This document shows positions 1-7,567 of a stretch of DNA of 16,239 nt, one piece after another. The stretch covers positions 1 to 16,239 of the forward strand of contig JAISOR010000103.1 of the NCBI GenBank assembly GCA_031275535.1. The letters are read 5' to 3'. Source of the DNA: Treponema sp. (GTDB taxonomy: Bacteria; Spirochaetota; Spirochaetia; Treponematales; Breznakiellaceae). The position numbers and the translations under genes were made by a program. The first letter of the stretch is position 1. Each line of letters opens with the position of its first letter. The notes below the pieces were generated by a model. The model was not told the origin of the DNA and searched no databases. It was given only the letters and a program-made list of their open reading frames with translations.

Positions 1-211
1 GGGACGTGCTGGTTACTGAGCTTGTTTCATCGTTTTTTACCATAAAATCCCCTGATAAATAGCGTTAATTCCCCCATTGGAGAAAGACATAACGGCCTGG
101 GCGGGCCCTGTTACCTTTCCTTATGGGTTTCCCTTTTTCGGGGCCCACGCAGTGTTACCGGTATTCCCAAAACACGCTCAATGTTTCGCGTGCCATTTTT
201 GGGCGGGCCGC

Positions 212-243
212 TTTCAGATGTTCTGCCCAGGCCATTTTTTCGT
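212..243 (+). repeat. 32-bp inverted repeat, left copy
   Basis: These 32 bases are the exact reverse complement of 2890-2921. Weaker similarity continues rightward to about 260 (shared GGAATT and CT). The core contains TTCTGCCCAGGCCATTTTTT. It is not self-complementary, so it is not a terminator hairpin. The two copies bracket the mannosidase gene and its promoter. Confidence 0.9.
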
Positions 244-324
244 TCAAATTCGGAATTGCTAAGTTCTTCCGGGGTCTTGCTTTATACCACCCTTTTCCTT
301 CAAAATATAAGATAAGCGATGTTG

Positions 325-338
325 TTTCGAAATATCAA
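325..338 (+). promoter_or_regulatory. Operator-like motif TTTCGAAATATCAA
   Basis: The 14-mer lies 60 bases upstream of the mannosidase start. The identical 14-mer occurs at 11761-11774, about 70 bases upstream of another open frame (11844). It contains the palindrome TTTCGAAA. Sharing between two leaders suggests a regulator-binding site, but AT-rich sequence can produce chance matches and the regulator is unknown. Confidence 0.35.
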
Positions 339-398
339 ATTTTGAGACTAATCCAATAACTTTGATTAAACAAAGTACCATTATTAGAAGGAGATCCC

Positions 399-2864
399 AT
401 GATTTTACAAAAACTTCACAGCAACTGGACGATGAAAAAATGCGCCGATACGCAAGACCTGCCCGCTAAGGTACCGGGTTCGGTATATAGCGATCTGCTC
501 CGGAATAAAAAGATGGATGACCCGTTTTGGCGGGATAATGAGGATCGGGCCTTTAAAATAATGGAGGATGATTTTGAGTATCAAACGGTCTTTAAAGTTT
601 CTTCAAGACTATTGAATAGCGACCGGGTGATACTGCGCTGTCATGGTCTGGATACGCTGGCGGATCTGTATATTAACGGCCGGCCCGCGGGCAGGGCGGA
701 TAATATGCACCGGATATGGGAGTTTGAGGTAAAGGAACTCCTTTCCAGGGGGGAAAATCAACTCCGGGTGGTCTTCCATTCCCCCATCAAATTTGTGCGG
801 GAGGCCTATAAAAAGAACCGGACCGATGGTTCTTCCGACTGTTTGGACGGTTTCCCCCAATTACGGAAGGCCCATTGTATGTTTGGCTGGGATTGGGGCC
901 CCCGGCTTCCCGATGCGGGGATTTGGCGGGATATCGAGCTTCTGGGCTTTAGTACCGCCCGGATAGACAATGTGTATGTCTCCCAGAATCATAAAAAGAA
1001 CGGGGTGGAGCTTAACCTCCGGGTCGGGCTTGAGTCCGCCGGCGGGCGGCTGGGGGAGCCAAAGTCCGCGGGGGATAAAAGCACGGGCTTAAGCTACGAG
1101 GTATCCCTTACGGACCCCAAGGGCCGGGTAAAAAAATATCCCGCTTCGCCCCAAAAAATCACCATCGAAAAACCTGAACTCTGGTGGCCCCATGGCTATG
1201 GAGCCCAGCCGCTTTATACCATCCGGGTGGCCCTTCTCTATAAGGGTAAGGAATTGGACAGCTGGGAAAAACGCATAGGCCTGCGGACCATGACGGTCCA
1301 CCGGCAAAAGGATAAATGGGGTGAAGGTTTTGCCCACGAGGTCAACGGAGTCAGGATCTTCGCCATGGGGGCGGACTATATTCCGGAGGATACTATTTTG
1401 AGCAGGGTCACCGCGGAACGGACCCGGAGGCTGCTGGAACAATGTGTGGCCGCCAATTTCAATGCGATCCGGGTCTGGGGCGGCGGCTATTATCCGAATG
1501 ACTTTTTCTTTGATCTCTGCGATGAGCTGGGTTTGGTCGTGTGGCTCGATTTTATGTTTGCCTGTGCGGTCTACGATCTGAACGAAGACTTTGACCGGAA
1601 TATCCGGGCGGAGCTGGCGGACAATATCAAGCGGCTCCGGCATCACCCCTCTCTGGCGCTCTGGTGCGGTAACAACGAAATGGAGATGTTTGTGGCCCAG
1701 GGGCTCTGGGTCAGTAATCCCAAGCAAAAGGCGGATTATATCAAAATGTACGAATACATTTTTCCGCAGATCCTTAAAGAGCTGGACCCCGCCGCCTTTT
1801 ATTGGCCCGCCAGCCCCTCGTCGGGGGGGAGTTTCGACGAGCCCAACGATCCCAACCGCGGGGATGTACATTACTGGGATGTATGGCATGGGAACAAACC
1901 CTTCTCGGATTACCGCAATTACTATTTCCGGTATGTCTCGGAGTTTGGCTTCCAGTCCTTCCCCTGCCTCAAGACGGTGGAGAGTTTTACCCTGCCGGAG
2001 GACCGGAACGTTTTTTCGTACATTATGGAAAAACATCAGCGGAACGCCGCGGCCAACGGCAAGATTATGAATTACCTGTATCAAACCTTTTTGTATCCCA
2101 ATGGGTTTGATACCCTCCTCTACGCTTCCCAACTCCTTCAGGCGGAGGCGATCAAATACGGGGTGGAACACTTTAGACGAAACCGGGGCCGGTGCATGGG
2201 GGCCATCTATTGGCAGCTCAACGATATATGGCCCGTGGCGTCCTGGGCTTCCATAGACTATTTCTTCCGGTGGAAGGCCCTGCATTACTTTGCCAAGCGC
2301 TTCTTTCAACCCCTTATGATATCCTGTCATGAAGAGGGCATCCTGACCCAGAACCCCAATGTCAACGCCCAGCCCCGGAGCATTGAAAAGAGCTTCCGCC
2401 TTTGTGTGGCAAACGAAACCATGGACGAAAGGAAACTTACCGTAAAATGGGAGATCCGGGATAAGGCCGCAAAGATCCTTAAAGAGAAGAGCCTGCCGGT
2501 AAAAGTGTCTGCCCTGTCTTCCCTGTGGCTCGACAAGGTTGAGGTGCCGGATATTGCCCTGGACGATGAGTACCTTAGCTACCACCTGTATGACGGGACA
2601 AAACTGGTGTCCGAAGGAACGGTTATTTTCTCCCTTCCCAAATACTTCCACTACCTTGACCCAAGGCTGAGTTATAAAGTTGAGGGAGATACCATTACGG
2701 TCACGGCGAAGGCCTTTGCCAAGAGCGTGGATATCCTCAACCGGAATCAGGATATTATTCTTTCGGATAACTATTTTGATATGAACGCCGGAGAGAAAAA
2801 GGTCCGGATCCTCAGCGGCAATCCCAAGGGGATAAAACTGCGGAGCGTGTATGATATCCGGTAA
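399..2864 (+). CDS. Beta-mannosidase, glycoside hydrolase family 2
   Basis: Predicted exo-beta-mannosidase (EC 3.2.1.25) that releases terminal beta-D-mannose from manno-oligosaccharides or N-glycan cores. The 821 residues match the usual length of GH2 beta-mannosidases. The N-terminal galactose-binding-like region carries HGLDTLADLYINGRPAG and FGWDWGPRLPD. The TIM-barrel part holds NAIRVWGGGYYPNDFF, then WCGNNE with the probable acid/base Glu427, then VSEFGFQSFP with the probable nucleophile Glu515, and IYWQLNDIWPVASW near the barrel end. All of these are hallmarks of the beta-mannosidase branch rather than beta-galactosidases. There is no signal peptide, so it should act in the cytoplasm on imported oligosaccharides. 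The ATG at 399 is supported by AAGGAG at 388-393 with 5-base spacing. No transporter or other glycoside hydrolase is next to it, and it is bracketed by a 32-bp inverted repeat. Confidence 0.95.
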   Translation: MILQKLHSNWTMKKCADTQDLPAKVPGSVYSDLLRNKKMDDPFWRDNEDRAFKIMEDDFEYQTVFKVSSRLLNSDRVILRCHGLDTLADLYINGRPAGRADNMHRIWEFEVKELLSRGENQLRVVFHSPIKFVREAYKKNRTDGSSDCLDGFPQLRKAHCMFGWDWGPRLPDAGIWRDIELLGFSTARIDNVYVSQNHKKNGVELNLRVGLESAGGRLGEPKSAGDKSTGLSYEVSLTDPKGRVKKYPASPQKITIEKPELWWPHGYGAQPLYTIRVALLYKGKELDSWEKRIGLRTMTVHRQKDKWGEGFAHEVNGVRIFAMGADYIPEDTILSRVTAERTRRLLEQCVAANFNAIRVWGGGYYPNDFFFDLCDELGLVVWLDFMFACAVYDLNEDFDRNIRAELADNIKRLRHHPSLALWCGNNEMEMFVAQGLWVSNPKQKADYIKMYEYIFPQILKELDPAAFYWPASPSSGGSFDEPNDPNRGDVHYWDVWHGNKPFSDYRNYYFRYVSEFGFQSFPCLKTVESFTLPEDRNVFSYIMEKHQRNAAANGKIMNYLYQTFLYPNGFDTLLYASQLLQAEAIKYGVEHFRRNRGRCMGAIYWQLNDIWPVASWASIDYFFRWKALHYFAKRFFQPLMISCHEEGILTQNPNVNAQPRSIEKSFRLCVANETMDERKLTVKWEIRDKAAKILKEKSLPVKVSALSSLWLDKVEVPDIALDDEYLSYHLYDGTKLVSEGTVIFSLPKYFHYLDPRLSYKVEGDTITVTAKAFAKSVDILNRNQDIILSDNYFDMNAGEKKVRILSGNPKGIKLRSVYDIR

Positions 2865-2927
2865 ATCCGGGCAGTAATTCCACCCTTGGACGAAAAAATG
2901 GCCTGGGCAGAACATCTGAAATCCGGG
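2863..2927. repeat. Short insert-like segment flanked by 9-bp direct repeats
   Basis: AAATCCGGG occurs at 2863-2871, overlapping the mannosidase stop codon, and again at 2919-2927, just before the convergent gene's stop. Between them lie 47 bases that contain most of the right copy of the 32-bp inverted repeat. The arrangement resembles a small insertion with a target-site duplication. The left copy of the repeat (212-243) shows no such duplication, so chance remains possible. Confidence 0.35.
2890..2921 (-). repeat. 32-bp inverted repeat, right copy
   Basis: Exact reverse complement of 212-243. It lies in the 64-base gap between the convergent mannosidase and membrane-protein genes. Read on the plus strand, both copies can encode LxEKMAWAEHLK, preceded by a related (A/V)IP, after which they diverge. 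Confidence 0.9.
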
Positions 2928-2928
2928 T

Positions 2929-4749
2929 CTAATAGAAGATCCGGATGTGTTCTACCGTTGTACGGTGCCGCATCTTGAGGAGCAGGGTCTGTTCAGAGGC
3001 TGAATAGACCCATCCTGAAGACTCGTAGCGTTCAAATTGGGGATCCGTCCGGTAGTCGATGTTGTAAAGCTGAATTTTGGTAAAGGGCCGGATCCCGCGG
3101 ATCATCATGTAGTGGGTTTCTCCCACCGGGAAGGATGCGGAAATATCCAGGACGTTGTTTTCCTGGGCCGCGGATATGGCGGAAGCGGCGGTCCAGGTCC
3201 AGATGCCGTTTACCGCGGCGCCGATGCCTACCGCGCGGGCGTCGTATTCTCCGGGACGCAGGATCCGGTAAAGCCGGGCGGAATTGAGCCGCGGCCCCTG
3301 GGGGTTCGAACCCTGGGGGGGGGGCTGGATATTGTTTTCTTCGGAGAAGAGCAGGCTTGCGGGGACCATGCCGGAGGCATCGACCAGGGAGAGGACCGAA
3401 AGTACCAGGGACCGGCCTAGTCCGGCCCAGTCCTCTTGACCGGCGTTTTCCCCATAGGTTATAAGGGCCGCTCCCAGCCGGAAGTTGAATTCGGTATTCG
3501 CCTCCCCCCGGTGAAACACAAATACCCGGCTGCCTTCGGGATCGGGTATGATGCCTTCGGAGATGACGAAACAGGCCTGATTGATAAGCCGTTCAAAGGG
3601 GTTCTCCACATGGGGGCGGTATATGGTCCAGTCCTGCCATCCCTCCAGGATGCCGGGGCTTAAATCCAGGGGTATCACCGCGGGATCAATGGAGCGGACT
3701 ATATCGCCCCCGTCGTCGATCAGGCTGCCGTAACCCCGAATTCCCAGGTATTCAAAGACATGGAACTCTTTAAGTATATCCGGGGATTTCTCGTTGATCA
3801 GCCGGGACAGCCGGCTGGCGTTTTCACGCTCAAAAGACGCAAGGGAGCGCAGCCCCAGATCCAGGCGGCCCAGATACACCGAGGCTTCGTAGGTCTCCGG
3901 GTCATTCACAAAAGCGGCGGGTATGGCGGAGACCGCGGCCTTATAGGTTCCCCGCCGGGCCGCTTCTCCCGTATAGGCAATAACCATGTCCTCGGTGGGA
4001 TCGTTTCCGATGACCCTGTTCCATAAGGAGAAGGATCGATCCCGCCACTGGGTTATCGCTTCGGTATAGCTTCGTTTGTCCTGGGCCCCGGGGATGATAA
4101 AATCTGCGGGATCAAAGGCCCTCTTTTCCGGAATCGCCCGGTAGGACGCGGTGGGCCCCGCCTCCTCCAGGAGGATGACCCGGCGTTTCTCGTCCACCAG
4201 GGATCGGCCAAAACTGTAGTTTACCCCGTCGGCCCCAACAATGAACTGCCCATCGCCGCTGTCCCGGACTTTGGAACTCCGCAGGGGCCGGTAGGGAAGC
4301 TCCAGGCCCGCAAAACCGGCGGGCAAGACGCCGTTTATCCTAAGTTCCTGGGTTCCCCCCACGTATTGGGTGGTAAAGGAAAGCTCCGTTCCCCCGGAAA
4401 GCCGAAACAGGACTGTCTCGCCGGATAGGATCATATACTCCGGGCTTAGCGCCTCCGGCTCCTCCTGGGCATTAAGCAGGACCAGCCCATCATCATCGGA
4501 TAAACAGAATTCCAGGCCCCCAAAAAAAACACTCGCCTTTCCGGAAAGGGGATACTCGTTGGCATTTTTTGGAAGGGACGAATCCGGCGTTTCCCCGTAG
4601 ACGCCGGAGACTACCAAATTGCCAACCCGGTGGGTAAACCCTCCCTGTTTGGTAAATTGGACTATTACGAGGGCTATAAATACGACCGCATAAAGCGCCG
4701 TAAGGCAGACTATTCGTGGAAAGACTGGTTTTCTCATTCTATGTAACAT
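2929..4749 (-). CDS. Membrane-anchored protein of unknown function
   Basis: I do not recognise the family. The 606-residue product begins with a positively charged stretch (RMRKPVFPR) and one hydrophobic segment (about residues 9-31, ALYAVVFIALVIVQF). A long extracytoplasmic region follows: first beta-rich (THRVGNLVVSGVYG, LRINGVLPAGFAGLELPY), then a more helical, mixed part. It is therefore probably anchored in the inner membrane facing the periplasm. The start is uncertain. The frame extends to a TTG at 4773, and ATG codons lie at 4749 and 4737; none has a clear Shine-Dalgarno site. The 4737 start gives the most typical membrane-anchor N-terminus. The gene is divergent from the TPR/TraB pair and may share regulation with it. 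A run of ten C on its coding strand (3315-3324) encodes the PPP around residue 476. Confidence 0.75.
   Translation of the reverse strand: MLHRMRKPVFPRIVCLTALYAVVFIALVIVQFTKQGGFTHRVGNLVVSGVYGETPDSSLPKNANEYPLSGKASVFFGGLEFCLSDDDGLVLLNAQEEPEALSPEYMILSGETVLFRLSGGTELSFTTQYVGGTQELRINGVLPAGFAGLELPYRPLRSSKVRDSGDGQFIVGADGVNYSFGRSLVDEKRRVILLEEAGPTASYRAIPEKRAFDPADFIIPGAQDKRSYTEAITQWRDRSFSLWNRVIGNDPTEDMVIAYTGEAARRGTYKAAVSAIPAAFVNDPETYEASVYLGRLDLGLRSLASFERENASRLSRLINEKSPDILKEFHVFEYLGIRGYGSLIDDGGDIVRSIDPAVIPLDLSPGILEGWQDWTIYRPHVENPFERLINQACFVISEGIIPDPEGSRVFVFHRGEANTEFNFRLGAALITYGENAGQEDWAGLGRSLVLSVLSLVDASGMVPASLLFSEENNIQPPPQGSNPQGPRLNSARLYRILRPGEYDARAVGIGAAVNGIWTWTAASAISAAQENNVLDISASFPVGETHYMMIRGIRPFTKIQLYNIDYRTDPQFERYESSGWVYSASEQTLLLKMRHRTTVEHIRIFY
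3315..3324 (-). repeat. 10-nt homopolymer tract inside a coding region
   Basis: Ten G on the plus strand, so ten C on the coding strand of the membrane-protein gene. They encode part of NIQPPPQG. A change of one base would shift the frame and remove about the last 130 of 606 residues. Confidence 0.9.
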
Positions 4750-4774
4750 ACCCCATAGGGACCGGAAATTCAAC

Positions 4775-4811
4775 TTGTAGATTTCATAATCATTGTATAC
4801 TATATATTTTA
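4775..4811 (+). promoter_or_regulatory. Possible promoter of the TPR-TraB operon
   Basis: TTGTAG (4775-4780) and TATACT (4796-4801) are 15 bases apart, only 10 bases before the chosen ATG at 4812. A further TATATA lies at 4801-4806. Transcription from either would give an almost leaderless mRNA, which fits the absence of a Shine-Dalgarno site. The spacing is short for a sigma-70 promoter, so the assignment is weak. Confidence 0.3.
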
Positions 4812-6275
4812 ATGAATATAAATGTACCTTCTGCGAAGATCTTTTTTTGGAAGGGGGCCGTCCTGGCGGGAGGCGCCCTGCTTGTATTGTTGATCCTGCC
4901 GGTCCTTTTTTCCTGTTCCACCGGTCCGGCAGAAACCGTGAAACCCGTGCCGGAACGGCCCGAAGAAGCCCCGGAGGAACTGCCGCCCCTGACGGATACC
5001 CAATCTATCCTGGCTAGAATGGCGGTGTTGCTCGACCGGGGTGATTATGATGGAGCCCTGGAGCTTTTTGACCTGATTGACGCCGTAGAAGCTGAATCGG
5101 TGGGCATCCGCCTTTTAAAGGCTTCGGTTTTGAGTTCCGCGGGGCGGCTTACGGAGGCCCGGGCGATTGCCGAGGATATTTCTTCCAAAGAGCCTTCCAA
5201 CCTGGAAGCCCTTTTTGTGCTTTCCGCCATTGAGGGGGCCTCCGGCAAAGAGCGGGAACAGCGGACCATATTGGAGCGGATAATTAAGATCGATCCCGCC
5301 AACCCGGAGGCCCTGAGCGCCCTGGGAACCATAGCCCTGCGGGCCAGGTCCTTACGGACCGCCGCTTCCTATTTTGACCGGGCCCTGGCCGCGGAGCCCG
5401 ATAACCAGGAAGCCCTTATCGGCCGGGCCGGGGTATACCGGTATGACCGGGACCCCAAAAATGCGGAGGCCCTGCTTAATAAGGCCGTTACCCTGTATCC
5501 CCAGTGGGCCGTCCCCTATAGTGAACGGGCCCGGCTTTATCAGGAAGCGGGATTCCCCAAGGAGGCCTTGGCGGATCTGGATAGGGCTAAGGCCCTTGAT
5601 GGCGGAGATTACTGGATCGCCGTGGATCGGGGGACCATCCTCATCGACCTTAACCGGAAACCGGAGGCCCTGGAAGAATTTACCCGGGCCATAGCCCTTG
5701 ACCCGTCCTCCTTTTTGGCCTATGTATACAGCGCCGGAATAAAGGATGAATTGGGGGATTATGATGGGGCGGAAAGGGATTATGAGACCCTGAGCAAGCT
5801 TAAACCGGAGTATTATTTTGCCTTTGAAGGGCTGGGGATGCATAAAATGCGGCGGGGGCTCTGGGCGGAAGCCAGGGACGCTTTTTTGGAGGCCTATAAA
5901 CAGGCGCCCCAGGAAAGTGTCTATGCCCTGCTGGCTGCCATGAACTGGATGCGGGCGGGCAGGCCCAACGAGCCCCGGCAGTTTCTGGAACAGGCCCTGC
6001 GCGGGGTTCAACGGGAAAGCCTGGAATGGTATATGTTCCGGCTGTACCACGATCTTTCGGGGGATACCGATGTGGCCATCCGCATTGACCGGGAGCAAAA
6101 CACCGTTACCAAGGCCCGGATGCTGTATTACCTGGCCAATTACTATGATATCCGGGGGAATAAGAACCTGGCGGATAAATATTTTTTACAGGTTCAGGAC
6201 CTAAACCAAAAGGCCACGGTGGAATGGCGTCTTAACGAGTGGGCCCTGGAACAGCGCAACCTAAAGGCCTATTAA
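4812..6275 (+). CDS. TPR-repeat lipoprotein
   Basis: Predicted envelope lipoprotein of 487 residues made almost entirely of tetratricopeptide repeats. The N-terminus has a hydrophobic stretch (GAVLAGGALLVLLILPVL) ending in FSC, a relaxed spirochaetal lipobox with Cys35 as the lipidation site. A Pro/Glu-rich linker follows. About ten TPR helix pairs then run from about residue 70 to 470; clear ones contain KIDPANPEALSALGTIAL, AAEPDNQEALIGRAGVY and IALDPSSFLAYVYSAG. TPR arrays bind protein partners, so a scaffold role is likely. The frame is open back to 4716, but that extension overlaps the divergent gene and would bury the signal peptide; the ATG at 4812 is preferred. The neighbouring traB-like gene follows after 10 bases, so they are probably co-transcribed. 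Confidence 0.85.
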   Translation: MNINVPSAKIFFWKGAVLAGGALLVLLILPVLFSCSTGPAETVKPVPERPEEAPEELPPLTDTQSILARMAVLLDRGDYDGALELFDLIDAVEAESVGIRLLKASVLSSAGRLTEARAIAEDISSKEPSNLEALFVLSAIEGASGKEREQRTILERIIKIDPANPEALSALGTIALRARSLRTAASYFDRALAAEPDNQEALIGRAGVYRYDRDPKNAEALLNKAVTLYPQWAVPYSERARLYQEAGFPKEALADLDRAKALDGGDYWIAVDRGTILIDLNRKPEALEEFTRAIALDPSSFLAYVYSAGIKDELGDYDGAERDYETLSKLKPEYYFAFEGLGMHKMRRGLWAEARDAFLEAYKQAPQESVYALLAAMNWMRAGRPNEPRQFLEQALRGVQRESLEWYMFRLYHDLSGDTDVAIRIDREQNTVTKARMLYYLANYYDIRGNKNLADKYFLQVQDLNQKATVEWRLNEWALEQRNLKAY

Positions 6276-6285
6276 CGGAGAATCA

Positions 6286-7464
6286 ATGAACGATACGTAT
6301 ATAAGCGTCAGCCTGCAGAACAGGGAAATTATCCTTATCGGAACCGCCCATGTTTCCAGGGAAAGCATCGAAGAGGTAAACCGGATAATCCGGGAGCATC
6401 AGCCGGATATGGTCTGTGTGGAATTGGATCAGGGGAGATTTACCTCCATGTCCCAGAAAGAGGCTTGGGAAAAACTGGATGTGTCCAAGGTTTTTAGGGA
6501 GGGAAGGGGATTCCTCCTTATTGCCAACCTGGTCCTCGCCGGGTTTCAGCGCCGTATGGGAGAGGGGCTGGGTGTAAAACCCGGGGAGGAGATGAAGACC
6601 GCCATCGAAATTGCGGGAGAACTGGGGATCCCCTACGCCCTCTGTGACCGGGAAGTCCAGCTTACCCTGCGCCGGGCCTGGGCCCGCTGTGGTTTTTGGA
6701 GTAAATGCAAGCTCCTGGCCTCCCTTCTTTCCAGCGCGTTTACCACGGAAAAACTGAGCGCCGCGGAAATTGAGAGCCTTAAGAACCGCAACGAGTTGGA
6801 TGGCATGATGGCGGAGCTGGCGGAATATCTTCCTTCCGTAAAGGAAACCCTTATTGATGAACGGGACCGCTACCTGGCGGCTAAAATATGGGGCAGCGGC
6901 GGAAATAAGCCCGTAGCGGTAGTCGGGGCGGGCCATCTTCTGGGTATTAGGACCCATCTTGAAAAAATAGCCGCCGGCAAAGAGGATGCGGATGTATCGG
7001 ATCTGGATACCATTCCGCCCCGGACTTTTTTCTCCAAAATAGCGGGCTGGATTATCCCGGCGATCATCGCGGCCATCATCGTTCTGGGTTTTTTCCGGGC
7101 CGGCGCCGGGGTCAGCCTTTCCATGCTCCTCCGCTGGATTTTATGGAACGGTTCCCTGGCCGCCCTGGGAACCCTCCTCGCCCTGGGGCACCCGCTTTCT
7201 GTTTTGGTCTCCTTTATCGGCGCTCCGGTGGCCACCATAAATCCCTTTATCGGGGTGGGCCTCTTCGCGGGGATAACCGAAGCCACCATCCGCAAACCCC
7301 GGGTCTCGGATGCCCAGACCATCTCCGATGATGTGTCGAGCCTAAGGGGAATTTACCGGAACCGTATTACCAAGGCCCTGCTGGTCTTTCTCCTTTCCAG
7401 CCTGGGAGGGGCGGTAGGAAATTTCATCTCCATCCCCTCCCTGGCAGGACTCTTGATGAAGTAA
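6286..7464 (+). CDS. traB: TraB-family membrane protein
   Basis: TraB/PrgY family protein of 392 residues. The N-terminal domain starts with the family's GTAHVS motif (His22) and VELDQGR (Glu46, Arg51), and closes with VVGAGHLLGI (His217). These GxxH and GxGH motifs are the conserved, possibly metal-binding residues shared with the Tiki/GumN superfamily. From about residue 250 onward the protein is hydrophobic, with about four or five membrane segments (for example WIIPAIIAAIIVLGFF and ALLVFLLSSLGGAVGNF). PrgY of enterococci lowers active pheromone levels, but the biochemical role of bacterial and spirochaetal homologues is not settled, so no substrate is claimed. GGAG lies just upstream of the ATG, and the start is 10 bases after the TPR gene. 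The pair could form an envelope module in which the TPR lipoprotein presents partners to the TraB protein; that is inference. Confidence 0.88.
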   Translation: MNDTYISVSLQNREIILIGTAHVSRESIEEVNRIIREHQPDMVCVELDQGRFTSMSQKEAWEKLDVSKVFREGRGFLLIANLVLAGFQRRMGEGLGVKPGEEMKTAIEIAGELGIPYALCDREVQLTLRRAWARCGFWSKCKLLASLLSSAFTTEKLSAAEIESLKNRNELDGMMAELAEYLPSVKETLIDERDRYLAAKIWGSGGNKPVAVVGAGHLLGIRTHLEKIAAGKEDADVSDLDTIPPRTFFSKIAGWIIPAIIAAIIVLGFFRAGAGVSLSMLLRWILWNGSLAALGTLLALGHPLSVLVSFIGAPVATINPFIGVGLFAGITEATIRKPRVSDAQTISDDVSSLRGIYRNRITKALLVFLLSSLGGAVGNFISIPSLAGLLMK

Positions 7465-7467
7465 CTT

Positions 7468-7515
7468 AGAAGGGGAAGAAAGTGTGAAGTGAAGAAGGAG
7501 GGGGGAGGGGGAAGG
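7468..7515 (+). other. Purine-rich tract between convergent genes
   Basis: 45 of these 48 bases are purines, including G-runs near 7499-7510. It sits between the traB-like gene and the convergent nuclease-like gene. No hairpin terminator is obvious for either gene. Such tracts can adopt unusual structures, but no function is shown. Confidence 0.5.
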
Positions 7516-7567
7516 CGTGCGCCAAAGCCTTGCATACAACCGAAACCTTATGCGAAATGAGCCTCAG

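Larger units (their letters stand above)
1..398. other. Non-coding leader upstream of beta-mannosidase
   Basis: No convincing gene lies here. The two short plus-strand open frames (from 77 and from 123) overlap each other, lack a ribosome-binding site and are rich in Cys/Phe/Pro in a way typical of non-coding frames. The minus strand has an open frame ending at a stop at 155-157 that reads ...LNEKMAWAEHLKAARPK...; its first half is repeated after the mannosidase gene, so the stretch may be a gene or element relic. From about 300 onward the sequence becomes AT-rich and holds the probable mannosidase promoter, a TTTCGAAATATCAA motif and the AAGGAG site at 388-393. Confidence 0.6.

Noticed and set aside
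77..359. Short plus-strand genes upstream of the mannosidase gene
   Set aside because: They overlap in two frames, lack ribosome sites, and have compositions typical of non-coding sequence.
1089..2915. 608-codon minus-strand open frame opposite the mannosidase gene
   Set aside because: It overlaps a certain GH2 enzyme almost fully. The translation has no recognisable domain and reflects the GC-rich codon use of the real gene. It merely begins in the 32-bp repeat.
4716..4811. Upstream extension of the TPR gene
   Set aside because: It would overlap the divergent gene's start and place 32 residues ahead of the lipoprotein signal peptide.
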